This document shows positions 44,757-54,177 of a stretch of 64,000 bases of DNA, one piece after another. Origin of the DNA: Algoriphagus sp. Y33 (GTDB taxonomy: Bacteria > Bacteroidota > Bacteroidia > Cytophagales > Cyclobacteriaceae); contig NZ_CP061947.1 of assembly GCF_014838715.1 (NCBI RefSeq), forward strand, positions 2,170,001 to 2,234,000, read 5' to 3'. A program made the translations under genes and the position numbers. Below the pieces are notes generated by a model. That model worked only from the letters and a program-made list of their open reading frames with translations. It had not been told where the DNA came from and did not search any database. Every line of letters begins with the position of its first letter. Positions within the stretch are counted from its first letter, which is position 1.

Positions 44757-45944
44757 TCAATACTGAATCGGATCAAAAAAAAGTGTGGCTATCAAAAAGG
44801 AAATTATTGATATAACAAACCCAAACATAAAAATATTATAACTCTTCCTTAGCATCCGGTACTTCACTGAAAGTACTTTTCCCAGATAATAAATATCAGT
44901 AATCATACTTCCGTATAAGTATCCCCCGTCCTCCATCAACGTATACATCCCTTCCTTATATTCAGAAAGTGACATTTCGTGGAAATTCCCAAAGTAGAGG
45001 AGATTACCTTGTTTCTTTTGGATATCCTCTTTAGTCACCACCCCGTTAGATACCTTGGGTCTGGTAGCCAAAATAGCAAAAACCATCGCCGTAAGACATG
45101 TAGCCACCAGCAAAAATGTAGGAATCATATAATTGGGATACTCCTCCAGCTTACGGATCAAGACCGTCACTACTATGGATAAGATGATCGAATTCACGGA
45201 TATCATGATATTGGCTTTGTTGTCCGCTAAAGCCGAAAGCTGCAAATGATTGGTAGAAGTAACGCGGAACATCGTCTCTACTCCCCGTTCAGACTTCTTT
45301 TTATCCTTTTTATTTTTTTTCCCCTGAGAACTGGACTCTTCCTCTTTCAATGCTTCTTTTATCTTCATTTCAATAAGTTTCAGATTTTTTTCCTTTCCCG
45401 GCTGCAGAAATCTCCTCGCATACTCGGTATGGTAGCGATGCGAAAGCATAAATACTTGACTGCCTCTCAACCAATCACTGAGTGGAACTTTCCCATATCC
45501 TGAATTTTCCTTTTCCTTTTTCAATAAAAGCGTTTGCTCATAAAACTTCTCTGAACTCAAGTGATACAAATCCGCATCACATATGATTTCTTCCAACAGG
45601 TTTTGAGGATTTTGGGGAATCCTTGTCGCTAGAATAATGGATTTTATCCGGTCAACCCGTTCCTTCCCAATCCCCAGTTGCAGCAAGCATTCCTGCGCTA
45701 TCTTTGCTCCCCGTGCCTCATGCCCCTCTCCTTTTCCTTCCCAATAGCCCACATCATGCATCCATCCTGCAAAAAATAAATCCTCGCTCTCCTCTCTCGC
45801 TAGTTTGTAGTACTCGCCTATCTCTCTGACTTTCTCCACAATCTGCAGTGTATGATCAATGTTATGATAGCAAATCTCGGATTTTTGCCTATTTTCAAAC
45901 ATGTTCCTGATCCAGGATTCGAATTTTTCCAATTGTTTATCCAC
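44757..45944 (-). CDS. HD-domain phosphohydrolase fused to a Pycsar-effector-like transmembrane domain (PycTM)
   Basis: The protein has 395 residues. The N-terminal HD domain (about 1-190) shows His27/His31 in 'CYHNIDHT', the HD pair His63-Asp64 in 'GWMHDVGY', 'EGHEARGA' and Asp123/Asp125 in 'ICDADLYHLS'. A lysine-rich linker (205-220) follows. The rest matches the Pycsar system effector family: 'FRVTSTNHLQLSALADNKAN' then helices near 247-265 and 273-293, a conserved 'SLSEYKEGM' cytosolic part, and a last helix near 371-390. PycTM proteins respond to cyclic nucleotides in anti-phage defence. The HD part could degrade such a nucleotide. No cyclase gene is nearby in this window. Confidence 0.82.
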   Translation of the reverse strand: MDKQLEKFESWIRNMFENRQKSEICYHNIDHTLQIVEKVREIGEYYKLAREESEDLFFAGWMHDVGYWEGKGEGHEARGAKIAQECLLQLGIGKERVDRIKSIILATRIPQNPQNLLEEIICDADLYHLSSEKFYEQTLLLKKEKENSGYGKVPLSDWLRGSQVFMLSHRYHTEYARRFLQPGKEKNLKLIEMKIKEALKEEESSSQGKKNKKDKKKSERGVETMFRVTSTNHLQLSALADNKANIMISVNSIILSIVVTVLIRKLEEYPNYMIPTFLLVATCLTAMVFAILATRPKVSNGVVTKEDIQKKQGNLLYFGNFHEMSLSEYKEGMYTLMEDGGYLYGSMITDIYYLGKVLSVKYRMLRKSYNIFMFGFVISIISFLIATLFFDPIQY

Positions 45945-46003
45945 AGTTATTCACTTATTTTGAGCATACCAAATTCAAGGTAATTAGTTCCCGTTGAATA
46001 ACG

Positions 46004-46855
46004 ATGCATTACTTCAATATATTAGTCTTACTCCTATTTCTGACCAGTAAATGTAGCCCGAGTGTATCGGATTTGGAAAACATGCCATTTCCTGAAGGAT
46101 ATAAACTGGAAACATTTGAGAAAATTATACTTCAAGATGAAATGGAGGAAATTTCCGGCTTGGAATGGGTTGGTAAGGATCAGCTTTGGGCTATAGAAGA
46201 TGAATCTTCCATTATTTATAGACTTGACCCGAAAACAGGCAAAATTCTAAAAAAAAAGAAATTTGCAAAGAACAAGGATATTGAAGATCTCTTGGTCCGT
46301 GACAAAGTCGCCTGGGTTCTACAAAGCAACGGAACTCTCTACGAAGTCACTTCTCCGCTCAGCAAAAATCCAGAAACTACCCTACACCATTTTCCAGTCA
46401 AAAAAAAGAGGGATATTGAGGCAATAATAGCTTCCAAAACAGAACCATACTTGTTTGTTGTTTGTAAAGCTTGTAAATGGGACATTGGGCCTGAACAAGC
46501 TTCTATTTTTAGGTTTGACCTGACTACTAAAAGCTATGATTCTATCCCGTTCACTGTCTTGAAAAGAGAAGATTTACAGCCTTTGTTACTGACCAAAAAG
46601 ACAGAACCATTGAAAATACAGCCTTCTGCGGCGGCATTGCATCCGATAGAAAATCTTATCTATATTCTCTCTTCCAGTGGTAAGTGGCTATGTATTACGG
46701 ATACGGATTTCAATCCGAAAAATGTATATAGGCTAGATTCTAGGTTATTCAAACAACCCGAGGGGATTACATTCGATCCACAGGGCAATATGTACATATC
46801 AAATGAAGCGCAAGACGGTGACGCCAATATTCTCAAATTCACTTATACCCCATGA
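46004..46855 (+). CDS. SdiA-regulated-like beta-propeller lipoprotein
   Basis: The protein has 283 residues. A lipoprotein signal ends in LTSKC with Cys17 as the lipidation site. The body is repetitive beta-propeller sequence ('ISGLEWVGKDQLWAIEDESS', 'YRLDPKTGKILKKKKFAKN', 'QPEGITFDPQGNMYISNEA'), like the SdiA-regulated family. Function is unknown; it is probably an extracytoplasmic binding or phytase-like protein. Its stop overlaps the next start by four bases (ATGA at 46852-46855), so it is translationally coupled to the phosphoesterase-barrel gene. Confidence 0.8.
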   Translation: MHYFNILVLLLFLTSKCSPSVSDLENMPFPEGYKLETFEKIILQDEMEEISGLEWVGKDQLWAIEDESSIIYRLDPKTGKILKKKKFAKNKDIEDLLVRDKVAWVLQSNGTLYEVTSPLSKNPETTLHHFPVKKKRDIEAIIASKTEPYLFVVCKACKWDIGPEQASIFRFDLTTKSYDSIPFTVLKREDLQPLLLTKKTEPLKIQPSAAALHPIENLIYILSSSGKWLCITDTDFNPKNVYRLDSRLFKQPEGITFDPQGNMYISNEAQDGDANILKFTYTP

Positions 46856-49800
46856 AGAAATTTATTTTGCTTCTGATTTTTAGCACACTGTCGTCTATTC
46901 TATGGGCACAGCAGGAAGCTTCGCTAAAATTCCGTATTTACCTGATCGGGGACGCGGGAGAAATGGAAAATGGTCATCATCCAGTAGTTGAAGATCTGCG
47001 GGGCAAACTTCAAAATGATGGAAATATCCAAACCCACATCATATACTTAGGTGATGATATATATCCCTCCGGTATGCCTGACTATGAAAATAAAGACAGG
47101 AAAGAGGCTGAACTGATATTGAAGACACAGCTCGATCTGTATCAGTACGTTTCAGGAAAAATTTGGATGGTGCCCGGCAACCACGATTGGGAACGGGGAA
47201 AATCCGGTGGCTGGGCTGCGGTGCTTCGTGCGGAAGAGTATGTCTTGGACAATTATCCCGAAGACAAGGTGGAGTGGATACCAAGTGGTGGCTGTCCCGG
47301 TCCCAATGTGATACCGTTAGATGCAGAGACAATTCTGATTACCCTGGATAGCCAGTGGTGGCTACAGCTCAAGGACAAACCCGCTGCAGATTCAGATTGT
47401 GAGTACAAGTCAGAAGATGAAGTTTTGGCTGCTCTGGGGTATGTTTTTGAAGAAAATCAGGATAAAACCATCTTGGTGGCAATGCATCATCCCCTCCGAT
47501 CCTATGGACCACATAATGGTGCTTACAGCTGGAAAGATCATCTGTTTCCGCTCACTGCAACCTCACCAAACTTATATATCCCTCTACCGATAATTGGTTC
47601 CATTTATCCATTATATAGAAGCTGGTTTGGGGACATACAAGATCTTCCCCACCCAAAATATGAAGCGATGACCAGAGCTTTGGACAGGATTTTTGAAAGT
47701 CATCCCAATGTAATACATGTTGCGGGGCATGAGCATGGCCTGGCATATACACGGGAGAACAATGTGCACTATGTCATCAGCGGTGCCGGGGCCAAAAACA
47801 CCTACATAAAAAAGCGTAATCCTGCAGACTTCACTTATCCCATGCAGGGTTATGCAGCGTTGGATTTTTATGACAATCATGAAGTAAAGATTGCCTTTTT
47901 TGATCCCCTGAAGACAGAACCACTCTATGAAGCACAGTTAATAGAGCCATTTGCGGGCAGTATTTCGGAACTGGAATTGTTTGACCGAAGCATACCCGAA
48001 AAAGTCACACGTCCCATTTCTACCCAATACTTGCATGGGAAAGGTTACTATAATTTCTTGGGAAAAAACTACCGCGAATCTTGGGCTATACCCGCCACTT
48101 TCGAATCCATAGATATCACCACAGCCAAAACAGGCCTTAAAATCATCAAAAAAGGTGGTGGCTTACAAACACATTCCTTAAGACTGGCTAACAAAGACGG
48201 CAAGGAATATGTGATGCGCTCCGTCAACAAATATCCTGAAAAGGCACTTTCACCGGAACTCCGCCAAACTATCGCCAAACAGGTAGTAGAGGATCAAATC
48301 TCTTCTTCACACCCCTATGCGGCACTCGCAGTAGCCAGACTGGCTGAGGAAGTTGGGGTAGTGCACACCAACCCTAAAATAGTCTATTTACCCGATGACC
48401 CTTTGTTGGGGATTTACAGAAAGGATTTTGGAGATGATTTGTATCTTTTTGAAGAGCGGGAAATAGCGGGAAAAGACGCTCCCGAAGATGTGAAGTTTTT
48501 CAGCACGGACAAAATGCTCAAAAAAATCCATGGTGACAACGATCATCAGGTAATGCAGAAGGAAGTTTTGAAAGCCAGAATATTTGATTTTTGGATAGCC
48601 GATTGGGACCGCCATGACGATCAGTGGAGATGGGTTGGAGAAAAAGGAAAAAAAGGGTGGGAATTCACTCCTATGCCGAGAGATAGAGATCAGGCATTTT
48701 TCGTAAACCAAGGCATACTTCCAAAAATTGCAAGCCGAAAATGGTTAGATCCGCGTTTTCAGGGATTTGATTATACCCCTCCCCGCTTTGTATCAGGGTT
48801 TATGTTTAACCCGAGATATTTTGACCGCAGCTTTCTAAATGAACTGGATCGGGAAGATTGGGAAAAAGCATTGGACAAGATCATCCCCCAGATGAGTGAG
48901 CAAACGATCTCAGAGGCATTTAGAGACTGGCCCGATACCATTGCGGCAAAGGATGCTCCCGAGATTCAGGCAAAACTTCGCCAGCGAAAAACGTGGTTAA
49001 AAGAAGAGATGCTGAAACATTACGCATTCCTGGCCAAGAATGTCGATATCGTGGGCTCCAATAAAAATGAGGAATTTGAAATAACCTACCGCGAAGATGG
49101 TCGGGTAAAAGTGGAACTGAGAAAAATCGATAAATCAGGAAACTTGGAACAGAAACTTTATGAGCGAACTTTCCTTCCCGAGGAAACCCGGGAAATCCGA
49201 CTTTATGGACTAAAAGGCGGGGATACTTTTCGTTCCAAGGGAGAAGGACCGGGTAAAATCAAAGTGAGAATAATTCCGGGAAACGGAGAAAAAATAGTTG
49301 AAGACAAAGGCTATACAAAAAAGAAGAATACGCTCATTTACCAAAACCCCAAAGAAAAACGATCACTGGAACTAGGTGAAAGCGCTAAAATCAAATATGC
49401 ACCTTCTCTTTCCTATTTAAACTACAACAGAAAAGAATTCAAGTATGACAAACTTATGCCATTGGCTTCTGTTGCGTTCAATCGGGATGATGGCCTCTTC
49501 TTGGGAGCCGGAGTACTATGGGAAAAGCAGGGCTTCAAAAAAGAGCCATTTTCTATCCGCCAATCCATTGTGGGCAATTATGCGATTAGTTCATTTGCTT
49601 TCAATATTGAATACAAAGGCCATGCAGTGGATGTACTGGGAAACCTTGATGTAGTGTGGAAAGCTGATGTAAAGGCACCTGACTTTGCTTTCAACTTCTT
49701 CGGAATTGGAAATGAGACTGAATACAACACAGGCATTTATAACATAGACTACTACAGAGCACGATTCAACTGGTATGAATTGTATTCAGGATTACAAACA

Positions 49801-50499
49801 AAACTGGGTGAAAGCGGAACCTTAACAGTCGGGCCGCACTACCAGATGTTTAGATTTGATTCGGATGACAATGCCGGTAAGTTCGTTACCTCCCCCGAAA
49901 GTGGTCTGGATCAGGCAATTTTGGAAAAGACCAAATTATACACCGGACTTTCCTCCAAAATTGTTTTTGACAGAAGAGATCACAAAGAACTACCCAGCAG
50001 AGGGTTGTACTTTGAAGGGCAGGCAAAAAGAATGTGGGGACTGAACGATTACGCCGGGAACTTCACTAGAATTGATGGCGAACTTGCCCTATATTGGTCA
50101 TTTAGGTATCCTTCCAGATTAGTCTGGGCTACTAGATTTGGTGGCGGAAAGAACTGGGGTGATTTTGAATTTTTTCAAGGACAAACGCTTGGTGGCTTGG
50201 ATAACCTACGCGGTTACAGAAGATACCGCTTCAACGGTGATGCAATGGTTTACAACAATACTGAAGTCAGAATCCGACTATTCAATCTGAAAACCTATAT
50301 ACTTCCTGCTACTGTAGGGATATTGGCGTACAATGATTTCGGGCGCGTGTGGTTACAAAACGAAAAATCAACTAAATGGCACAATTCAGTAGGTACCGGA
50401 ATCTGGCTGGCACCGCTAAATCAGCTAGTAGCGACCTTTTCTGTAGGCTTCAATGAGGAGGAGTTTTTACCCTTCTTTACCTTCGGATATCAATTTTGA
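46852..50499 (+). CDS. Outer-membrane fusion: metallophosphoesterase, possible kinase-fold middle region, BamA/TamA-like barrel
   Basis: The protein has 1215 residues with a signal peptide (1-19). Residues 25-350 are a calcineurin-like phosphoesterase: GDAGE (Asp34), GDDIY (Asp68), GNHDW (110-114), 'MHHPLRSYG' (His212) and GHEHG (292-296). Residues about 425-720 lack a clear family. They show a Gly-rich strand 'KKGGGLQTHSLRLANKDG', a 'YVMRS' strand, then 'WIADWDRHDDQW' (581-592) and 'MPRDRDQAF' (608-616), an order resembling CotH/Fam20C-like kinases. From about 860 to the end is a surface-antigen-type barrel with terminal aromatic 'TFGYQF'. The phosphatase part would face the periplasm or surface. 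Only the first and last domains are secure. Confidence 0.85.
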   Translation: MKKFILLLIFSTLSSILWAQQEASLKFRIYLIGDAGEMENGHHPVVEDLRGKLQNDGNIQTHIIYLGDDIYPSGMPDYENKDRKEAELILKTQLDLYQYVSGKIWMVPGNHDWERGKSGGWAAVLRAEEYVLDNYPEDKVEWIPSGGCPGPNVIPLDAETILITLDSQWWLQLKDKPAADSDCEYKSEDEVLAALGYVFEENQDKTILVAMHHPLRSYGPHNGAYSWKDHLFPLTATSPNLYIPLPIIGSIYPLYRSWFGDIQDLPHPKYEAMTRALDRIFESHPNVIHVAGHEHGLAYTRENNVHYVISGAGAKNTYIKKRNPADFTYPMQGYAALDFYDNHEVKIAFFDPLKTEPLYEAQLIEPFAGSISELELFDRSIPEKVTRPISTQYLHGKGYYNFLGKNYRESWAIPATFESIDITTAKTGLKIIKKGGGLQTHSLRLANKDGKEYVMRSVNKYPEKALSPELRQTIAKQVVEDQISSSHPYAALAVARLAEEVGVVHTNPKIVYLPDDPLLGIYRKDFGDDLYLFEEREIAGKDAPEDVKFFSTDKMLKKIHGDNDHQVMQKEVLKARIFDFWIADWDRHDDQWRWVGEKGKKGWEFTPMPRDRDQAFFVNQGILPKIASRKWLDPRFQGFDYTPPRFVSGFMFNPRYFDRSFLNELDREDWEKALDKIIPQMSEQTISEAFRDWPDTIAAKDAPEIQAKLRQRKTWLKEEMLKHYAFLAKNVDIVGSNKNEEFEITYREDGRVKVELRKIDKSGNLEQKLYERTFLPEETREIRLYGLKGGDTFRSKGEGPGKIKVRIIPGNGEKIVEDKGYTKKKNTLIYQNPKEKRSLELGESAKIKYAPSLSYLNYNRKEFKYDKLMPLASVAFNRDDGLFLGAGVLWEKQGFKKEPFSIRQSIVGNYAISSFAFNIEYKGHAVDVLGNLDVVWKADVKAPDFAFNFFGIGNETEYNTGIYNIDYYRARFNWYELYSGLQTKLGESGTLTVGPHYQMFRFDSDDNAGKFVTSPESGLDQAILEKTKLYTGLSSKIVFDRRDHKELPSRGLYFEGQAKRMWGLNDYAGNFTRIDGELALYWSFRYPSRLVWATRFGGGKNWGDFEFFQGQTLGGLDNLRGYRRYRFNGDAMVYNNTEVRIRLFNLKTYILPATVGILAYNDFGRVWLQNEKSTKWHNSVGTGIWLAPLNQLVATFSVGFNEEEFLPFFTFGYQF

Positions 50500-52845
50500 C
50501 GAAGTATCAGTTGTAGGAGGAGTTTTTGAAGTCATCGCTACCCGAATAGCTTTTAACCCATGAACTCCCTGCATCTCTTCCAGTTCAAGTTCCTCAATTT
50601 GATCTTGTAGTTTCCCTTTGTTCTGAAGATAATTTATAAAGTCCCTGTACTCCCTGGCTTCCCGCTGCTGAGAATAGACGATGGCAATTTTACCTGGTTG
50701 AACCAAGCGCTCATGAGTTCCTACCACCAAGGCCTTATCAATACGCTTTTTCATGATCTCATAGCGGATATTGTAGGCACCTTCCACATCAAACTTTCGC
50801 TCATCCAAACGAAAACTTATTGAAATAGGTGTGCTATGGGCAAGAATAAGCTGAGTCACTTCAAGTGGACTCTCTAATTCGGGCTTTTTATCCTCGATTA
50901 GATGATATACTTCTATCAAACTTTGAAGTTGCCAAAGTCTTAAGTTTTTCAGATAAATAAGATCAAACTTCCTGTGCTTCACCAAAGACTGACCGATGTA
51001 AATATTGTATTCTATGCCGTCAGTTTTGAATTTCTCAAAGTAGTGGGGAAAAATATTTTGAATTTTCTGTTCTTGCGCATCCATAAAAGATCCTACAGTC
51101 TGATTGATTAACTGAAGGCTTTTTTCGAAGGCTTTTCTATGTCTACTCACTACCTGAAGCTGTGAATCCAAACTATCAAAATAAGCCTTGACCTCCTGTT
51201 GTAAGTCCTTATAAGTTTCACTTAAATGGATAAAAGTGGGTTCTAGCTCGTACTGAAAAAACTCTGTAATCCTTACTTCTTCTTCACTGAGCAAAATCAA
51301 ATTAATCCGACGCTTGTACTCATCAATTTGATCGATAAGACTATCCAGTAAAGGCAAGTAGTGCAAAGTTCCGGCAAGTTCCAAAATAGCTTTTCCCTTA
51401 TCCAGTTGGATAACAAAATCATCGTGAATCGCTTTATTCCGTTCGATGGAGGAGTTTTTTATATCTATGGCCGCATAGAGTGGATACACATCCTGAAACA
51501 GGATCGCTTTTATCTCAGGGTTCCTACCCTCCTCTTCATCCAGCACATAATCCAAGGCAATTTCATCAAACTTCCATTCAACCACAGGATGTATAGCGGT
51601 GAAATTTTTTCTGATAATGGCCTTAATTTTATAATCCAAGTTCTCCGCCTGCCTGTTCAAGGCCAAGGAAAGAGAGGGAGCCAAGTGATCTAGGGTATGA
51701 ACCATCATAGGATCAAAAGTTCCTTTTTCGAAAGAACATATTTCCAAAACCCCTACCAGATTACCGTTATGTCTCAAAGGATATAGGATCACTTCCTGTA
51801 GTCCCATTTCTACCATCCGGTTTACCAGATCCAAATCATCTAGCGTGTCTTGTATATCTTTTAAAAATACAGGCTTATTCACTTGGGAGAGAAATTCCAT
51901 AATCGCATGATAAGGTTCCTCATTTCCGGCTGTCAATAGTCGACGGATCAAATAACTATAGGCCAGTCGACTCTCAGACATAATTATCCTACCGGAAATA
52001 TTCTGCAGTACTGCCAGCCCTACTTTTAAGCCTCCCACACCCAAAAGACTTTTGACAGAATCCTCCACAATCTCCATGAATTCTTCTGAGCTAACCTGAT
52101 CTTGCTTTAGCACAGCTTCATTCAATGTCGCCACGCTCTGCGCCACCGTCAGATCAATCGCTTCCATGATAATAAAGCCATGGAATTCGAAAAGATCCAA
52201 AGGAAGCAATTTCTGTAGACGATCCAGTTCAAACTGGTATGATTCATTTTTGTCACATAATTCAGATGGATTCGGGATTTCCGGTAAATTCCCCTTCGCC
52301 ACTACTCTGACAAACTGTGTATTGAGTTGGATTTGATAGTGCTTATTTACACCGTCTGCTCCTCTGAATTTAAAAATCATCGGAGGAAATTGATTTATAT
52401 TTATTCCGTAAAACTGATGTACGATCATGCTATATACATGTACCAGCTTATCAAATGCCACACGTTCAACGTTTAGATCTTGAGGCATGTTTATTCTACC
52501 ATTTTCATCTAAAAATTGTGCCTTGAAGGTAGGCGTAGCATAAATAGGATTATACTCAAATGGTTTGGATAAGGCTAGGATTTTTTTGTCCTCTTGACCC
52601 GATAGAGGAAATAAGGAACTGAGGATCAAACCAAACCCTAGTCTATTCTGATCATTGTCTAAGATTTGAGGGTCAATGTTTGAGGTCAGCAGCTGAGGAA
52701 ATTTGCTTATCCGTTGCAGATAATCATGATACAGACATGTACCCGGATGTGATTTGTCTGCAAGAGCTTCCCATCTTTCAAATAAAAGTTTAAAGTCAAG
52801 AAAAGAGCTTTTGAAATCCAGCTTAATTTTATCCTGTGAATCCAT
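50467..52845 (-). CDS. Large GAF-domain protein of unknown function
   Basis: The protein has 792 residues, no signal peptide and no membrane segment. A GAF domain is recognisable at about 265-410 ('EFMEIVEDSVKSLLGVGGLK', 'LYPLRHNGNLVGVLEICS'). No kinase, cyclase or HTH output follows; the C-terminal 380 residues are helical ('DSLIDQIDEYKRRINLI') and unassigned. Its 3' end overlaps the convergent barrel gene by 33 bp. It lies 290 bp downstream of the transglutaminase cluster on the same strand; a hairpin at 53020-53043 sits in the gap. A signal-integrating role is plausible. Confidence 0.78.
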   Translation of the reverse strand: MDSQDKIKLDFKSSFLDFKLLFERWEALADKSHPGTCLYHDYLQRISKFPQLLTSNIDPQILDNDQNRLGFGLILSSLFPLSGQEDKKILALSKPFEYNPIYATPTFKAQFLDENGRINMPQDLNVERVAFDKLVHVYSMIVHQFYGININQFPPMIFKFRGADGVNKHYQIQLNTQFVRVVAKGNLPEIPNPSELCDKNESYQFELDRLQKLLPLDLFEFHGFIIMEAIDLTVAQSVATLNEAVLKQDQVSSEEFMEIVEDSVKSLLGVGGLKVGLAVLQNISGRIIMSESRLAYSYLIRRLLTAGNEEPYHAIMEFLSQVNKPVFLKDIQDTLDDLDLVNRMVEMGLQEVILYPLRHNGNLVGVLEICSFEKGTFDPMMVHTLDHLAPSLSLALNRQAENLDYKIKAIIRKNFTAIHPVVEWKFDEIALDYVLDEEEGRNPEIKAILFQDVYPLYAAIDIKNSSIERNKAIHDDFVIQLDKGKAILELAGTLHYLPLLDSLIDQIDEYKRRINLILLSEEEVRITEFFQYELEPTFIHLSETYKDLQQEVKAYFDSLDSQLQVVSRHRKAFEKSLQLINQTVGSFMDAQEQKIQNIFPHYFEKFKTDGIEYNIYIGQSLVKHRKFDLIYLKNLRLWQLQSLIEVYHLIEDKKPELESPLEVTQLILAHSTPISISFRLDERKFDVEGAYNIRYEIMKKRIDKALVVGTHERLVQPGKIAIVYSQQREAREYRDFINYLQNKGKLQDQIEELELEEMQGVHGLKAIRVAMTSKTPPTTDTSSKLISEGKEG

Positions 52846-53019
52846 TTTCGAATTGTCTAATAATACAAAATACCTTAATTCGGGAAGATAAGTTCAAAAA
52901 TGGCTCTCCAAGTTGGAAATTTGATGATTTAGGGATTTCTTCGGTAAGAATAGGCGGGTACAAATAGGGTTTGAAGAGATTCTTTGCACGGGTGTTTGAT
53001 GGCATTATATGCTGTAATC

Positions 53020-53043
53020 AGTCTCAGTTTTCAATCTGAGACT
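53020..53043. repeat. Hairpin AGTCTCAG...CTGAGACT
   Basis: Perfect 8-bp arms around an 8-nt loop, in the 290-bp gap between the GAF gene and the transglutaminase gene. It may act as terminator of the minus-strand cluster or be another REP-like relic. No T-run follows. Confidence 0.4.
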
Positions 53044-53135
53044 ATGGATGATTGTAGGCATGGACTAAGATAACAACGTCTTAACTTTTAAGAATTCACT
53101 GCAACACCAAAAAACTGCTTCCTGTGACCAAAAAA

Positions 53136-54017
53136 TCAAGTCTTCTTCAGATTCCTTACATCTACACTCACTTTCATCTCCTGCTCACTTCCACTGTAAA
53201 CTATTCCTTTGAGAGGGGTTACATCAGCAAAATCCCGTCCTACCGCTACCCTTATATGCCTATCATCGACCAATAAATTATTCGTAGCATCAAACTCCAC
53301 CCAATCATGGCCTGGAATATACACTGCAATCCACGCATGGGAAGCATCCGCACCAATCAATTTAGATTTGCCGGGAGGAGGCAAAGTTTCCAGATATCCA
53401 CTGACATAACGAGCTGCTAAACCTATTACGCGTAAACATGCAAGTGAAAAATGGGCAAAATCCTGACATACTCCCTTTTTGTGTTTAAATACTTTTTCTA
53501 GCGGAGTACTGATATCTGAGAAACCGGGAGTAAAAGCAAAATCCCTAAATATCCTGGTATTCAAATCCATCATTGCTTCCATTATAGGCCGTCCGGGTGT
53601 GAATGATTTCACAGTATACCGATGTATCCCTTCCACAAATTGAACATGGTTCGACTCCAAGTAGTATTGTCTTACATCCGTAGCAGTAGCGGTAGTATGG
53701 AGCAAATCGACTACCTCCTCCCAAGGCATAGTATCAGAAGGATCTACGTCCATCCAAGGTGGAGAAGAGAGGGACACCACACTCTTGGAGGTTACGCTAA
53801 GATTCTTATGCGATCTTTCCACAGAAAAATATAGGTACTTGTTTCCAAAAAAATCAACCCGTTCCATTTCAGAGCTTGGCTTTGGGCTAATTTCACAACT
53901 ATACTCTTGCACATCCTGGAATGGCAGATTCGGAGGAATCTGAAACATTAAATTATGGCAGAGTGTCGCCGGGAATTCGTAGATATAATCTGTGATATGT
54001 GTGACCTTATATTTCAT
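53136..54017 (-). CDS. Transglutaminase-like family protein
   Basis: The protein has 293 residues. An N-terminal beta domain (bacterial transglutaminase N) spans 1-80. The papain-like core has Cys184 in 'KKGVCQDFAHFS', His227 in 'DASHAWIAVYI' and Asp243 in 'WVEFDATNN', a complete triad. Without a signal peptide it should act in the cytoplasm, probably as a peptidase or amidase. It is the third gene of the cluster with ATP-grasp/alpha-E and DUF2126 proteins, a recurrent set in bacteria. Confidence 0.9.
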   Translation of the reverse strand: MKYKVTHITDYIYEFPATLCHNLMFQIPPNLPFQDVQEYSCEISPKPSSEMERVDFFGNKYLYFSVERSHKNLSVTSKSVVSLSSPPWMDVDPSDTMPWEEVVDLLHTTATATDVRQYYLESNHVQFVEGIHRYTVKSFTPGRPIMEAMMDLNTRIFRDFAFTPGFSDISTPLEKVFKHKKGVCQDFAHFSLACLRVIGLAARYVSGYLETLPPPGKSKLIGADASHAWIAVYIPGHDWVEFDATNNLLVDDRHIRVAVGRDFADVTPLKGIVYSGSEQEMKVSVDVRNLKKT

Positions 54018-54177
54018 ATGATTGTAATAGTTTTTCAGCGGAAGGCAGGTCGAATTGAATAATCATCACAGTGTGTGACTCTTGAGTCATGCTCGATTTC
54101 ATGGGCCTCTACTTAGTCTTTATTGGTCTTCCGTCTACCCATAGAGTCATGCCTCTATGTCTCAGACAGGCTCAATT

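Noticed and set aside
45292..45375. Lysine-rich low-complexity stretch in the HD-PycTM gene taken as a frameshift
   Set aside because: The frame is continuous on both sides and both flanking domains are intact; it is best read as a flexible linker.
44757..45944. Complete Pycsar or CBASS defence island
   Set aside because: No cyclase or second effector gene is found within several kb; flanking genes are a DMT transporter and a propeller lipoprotein.
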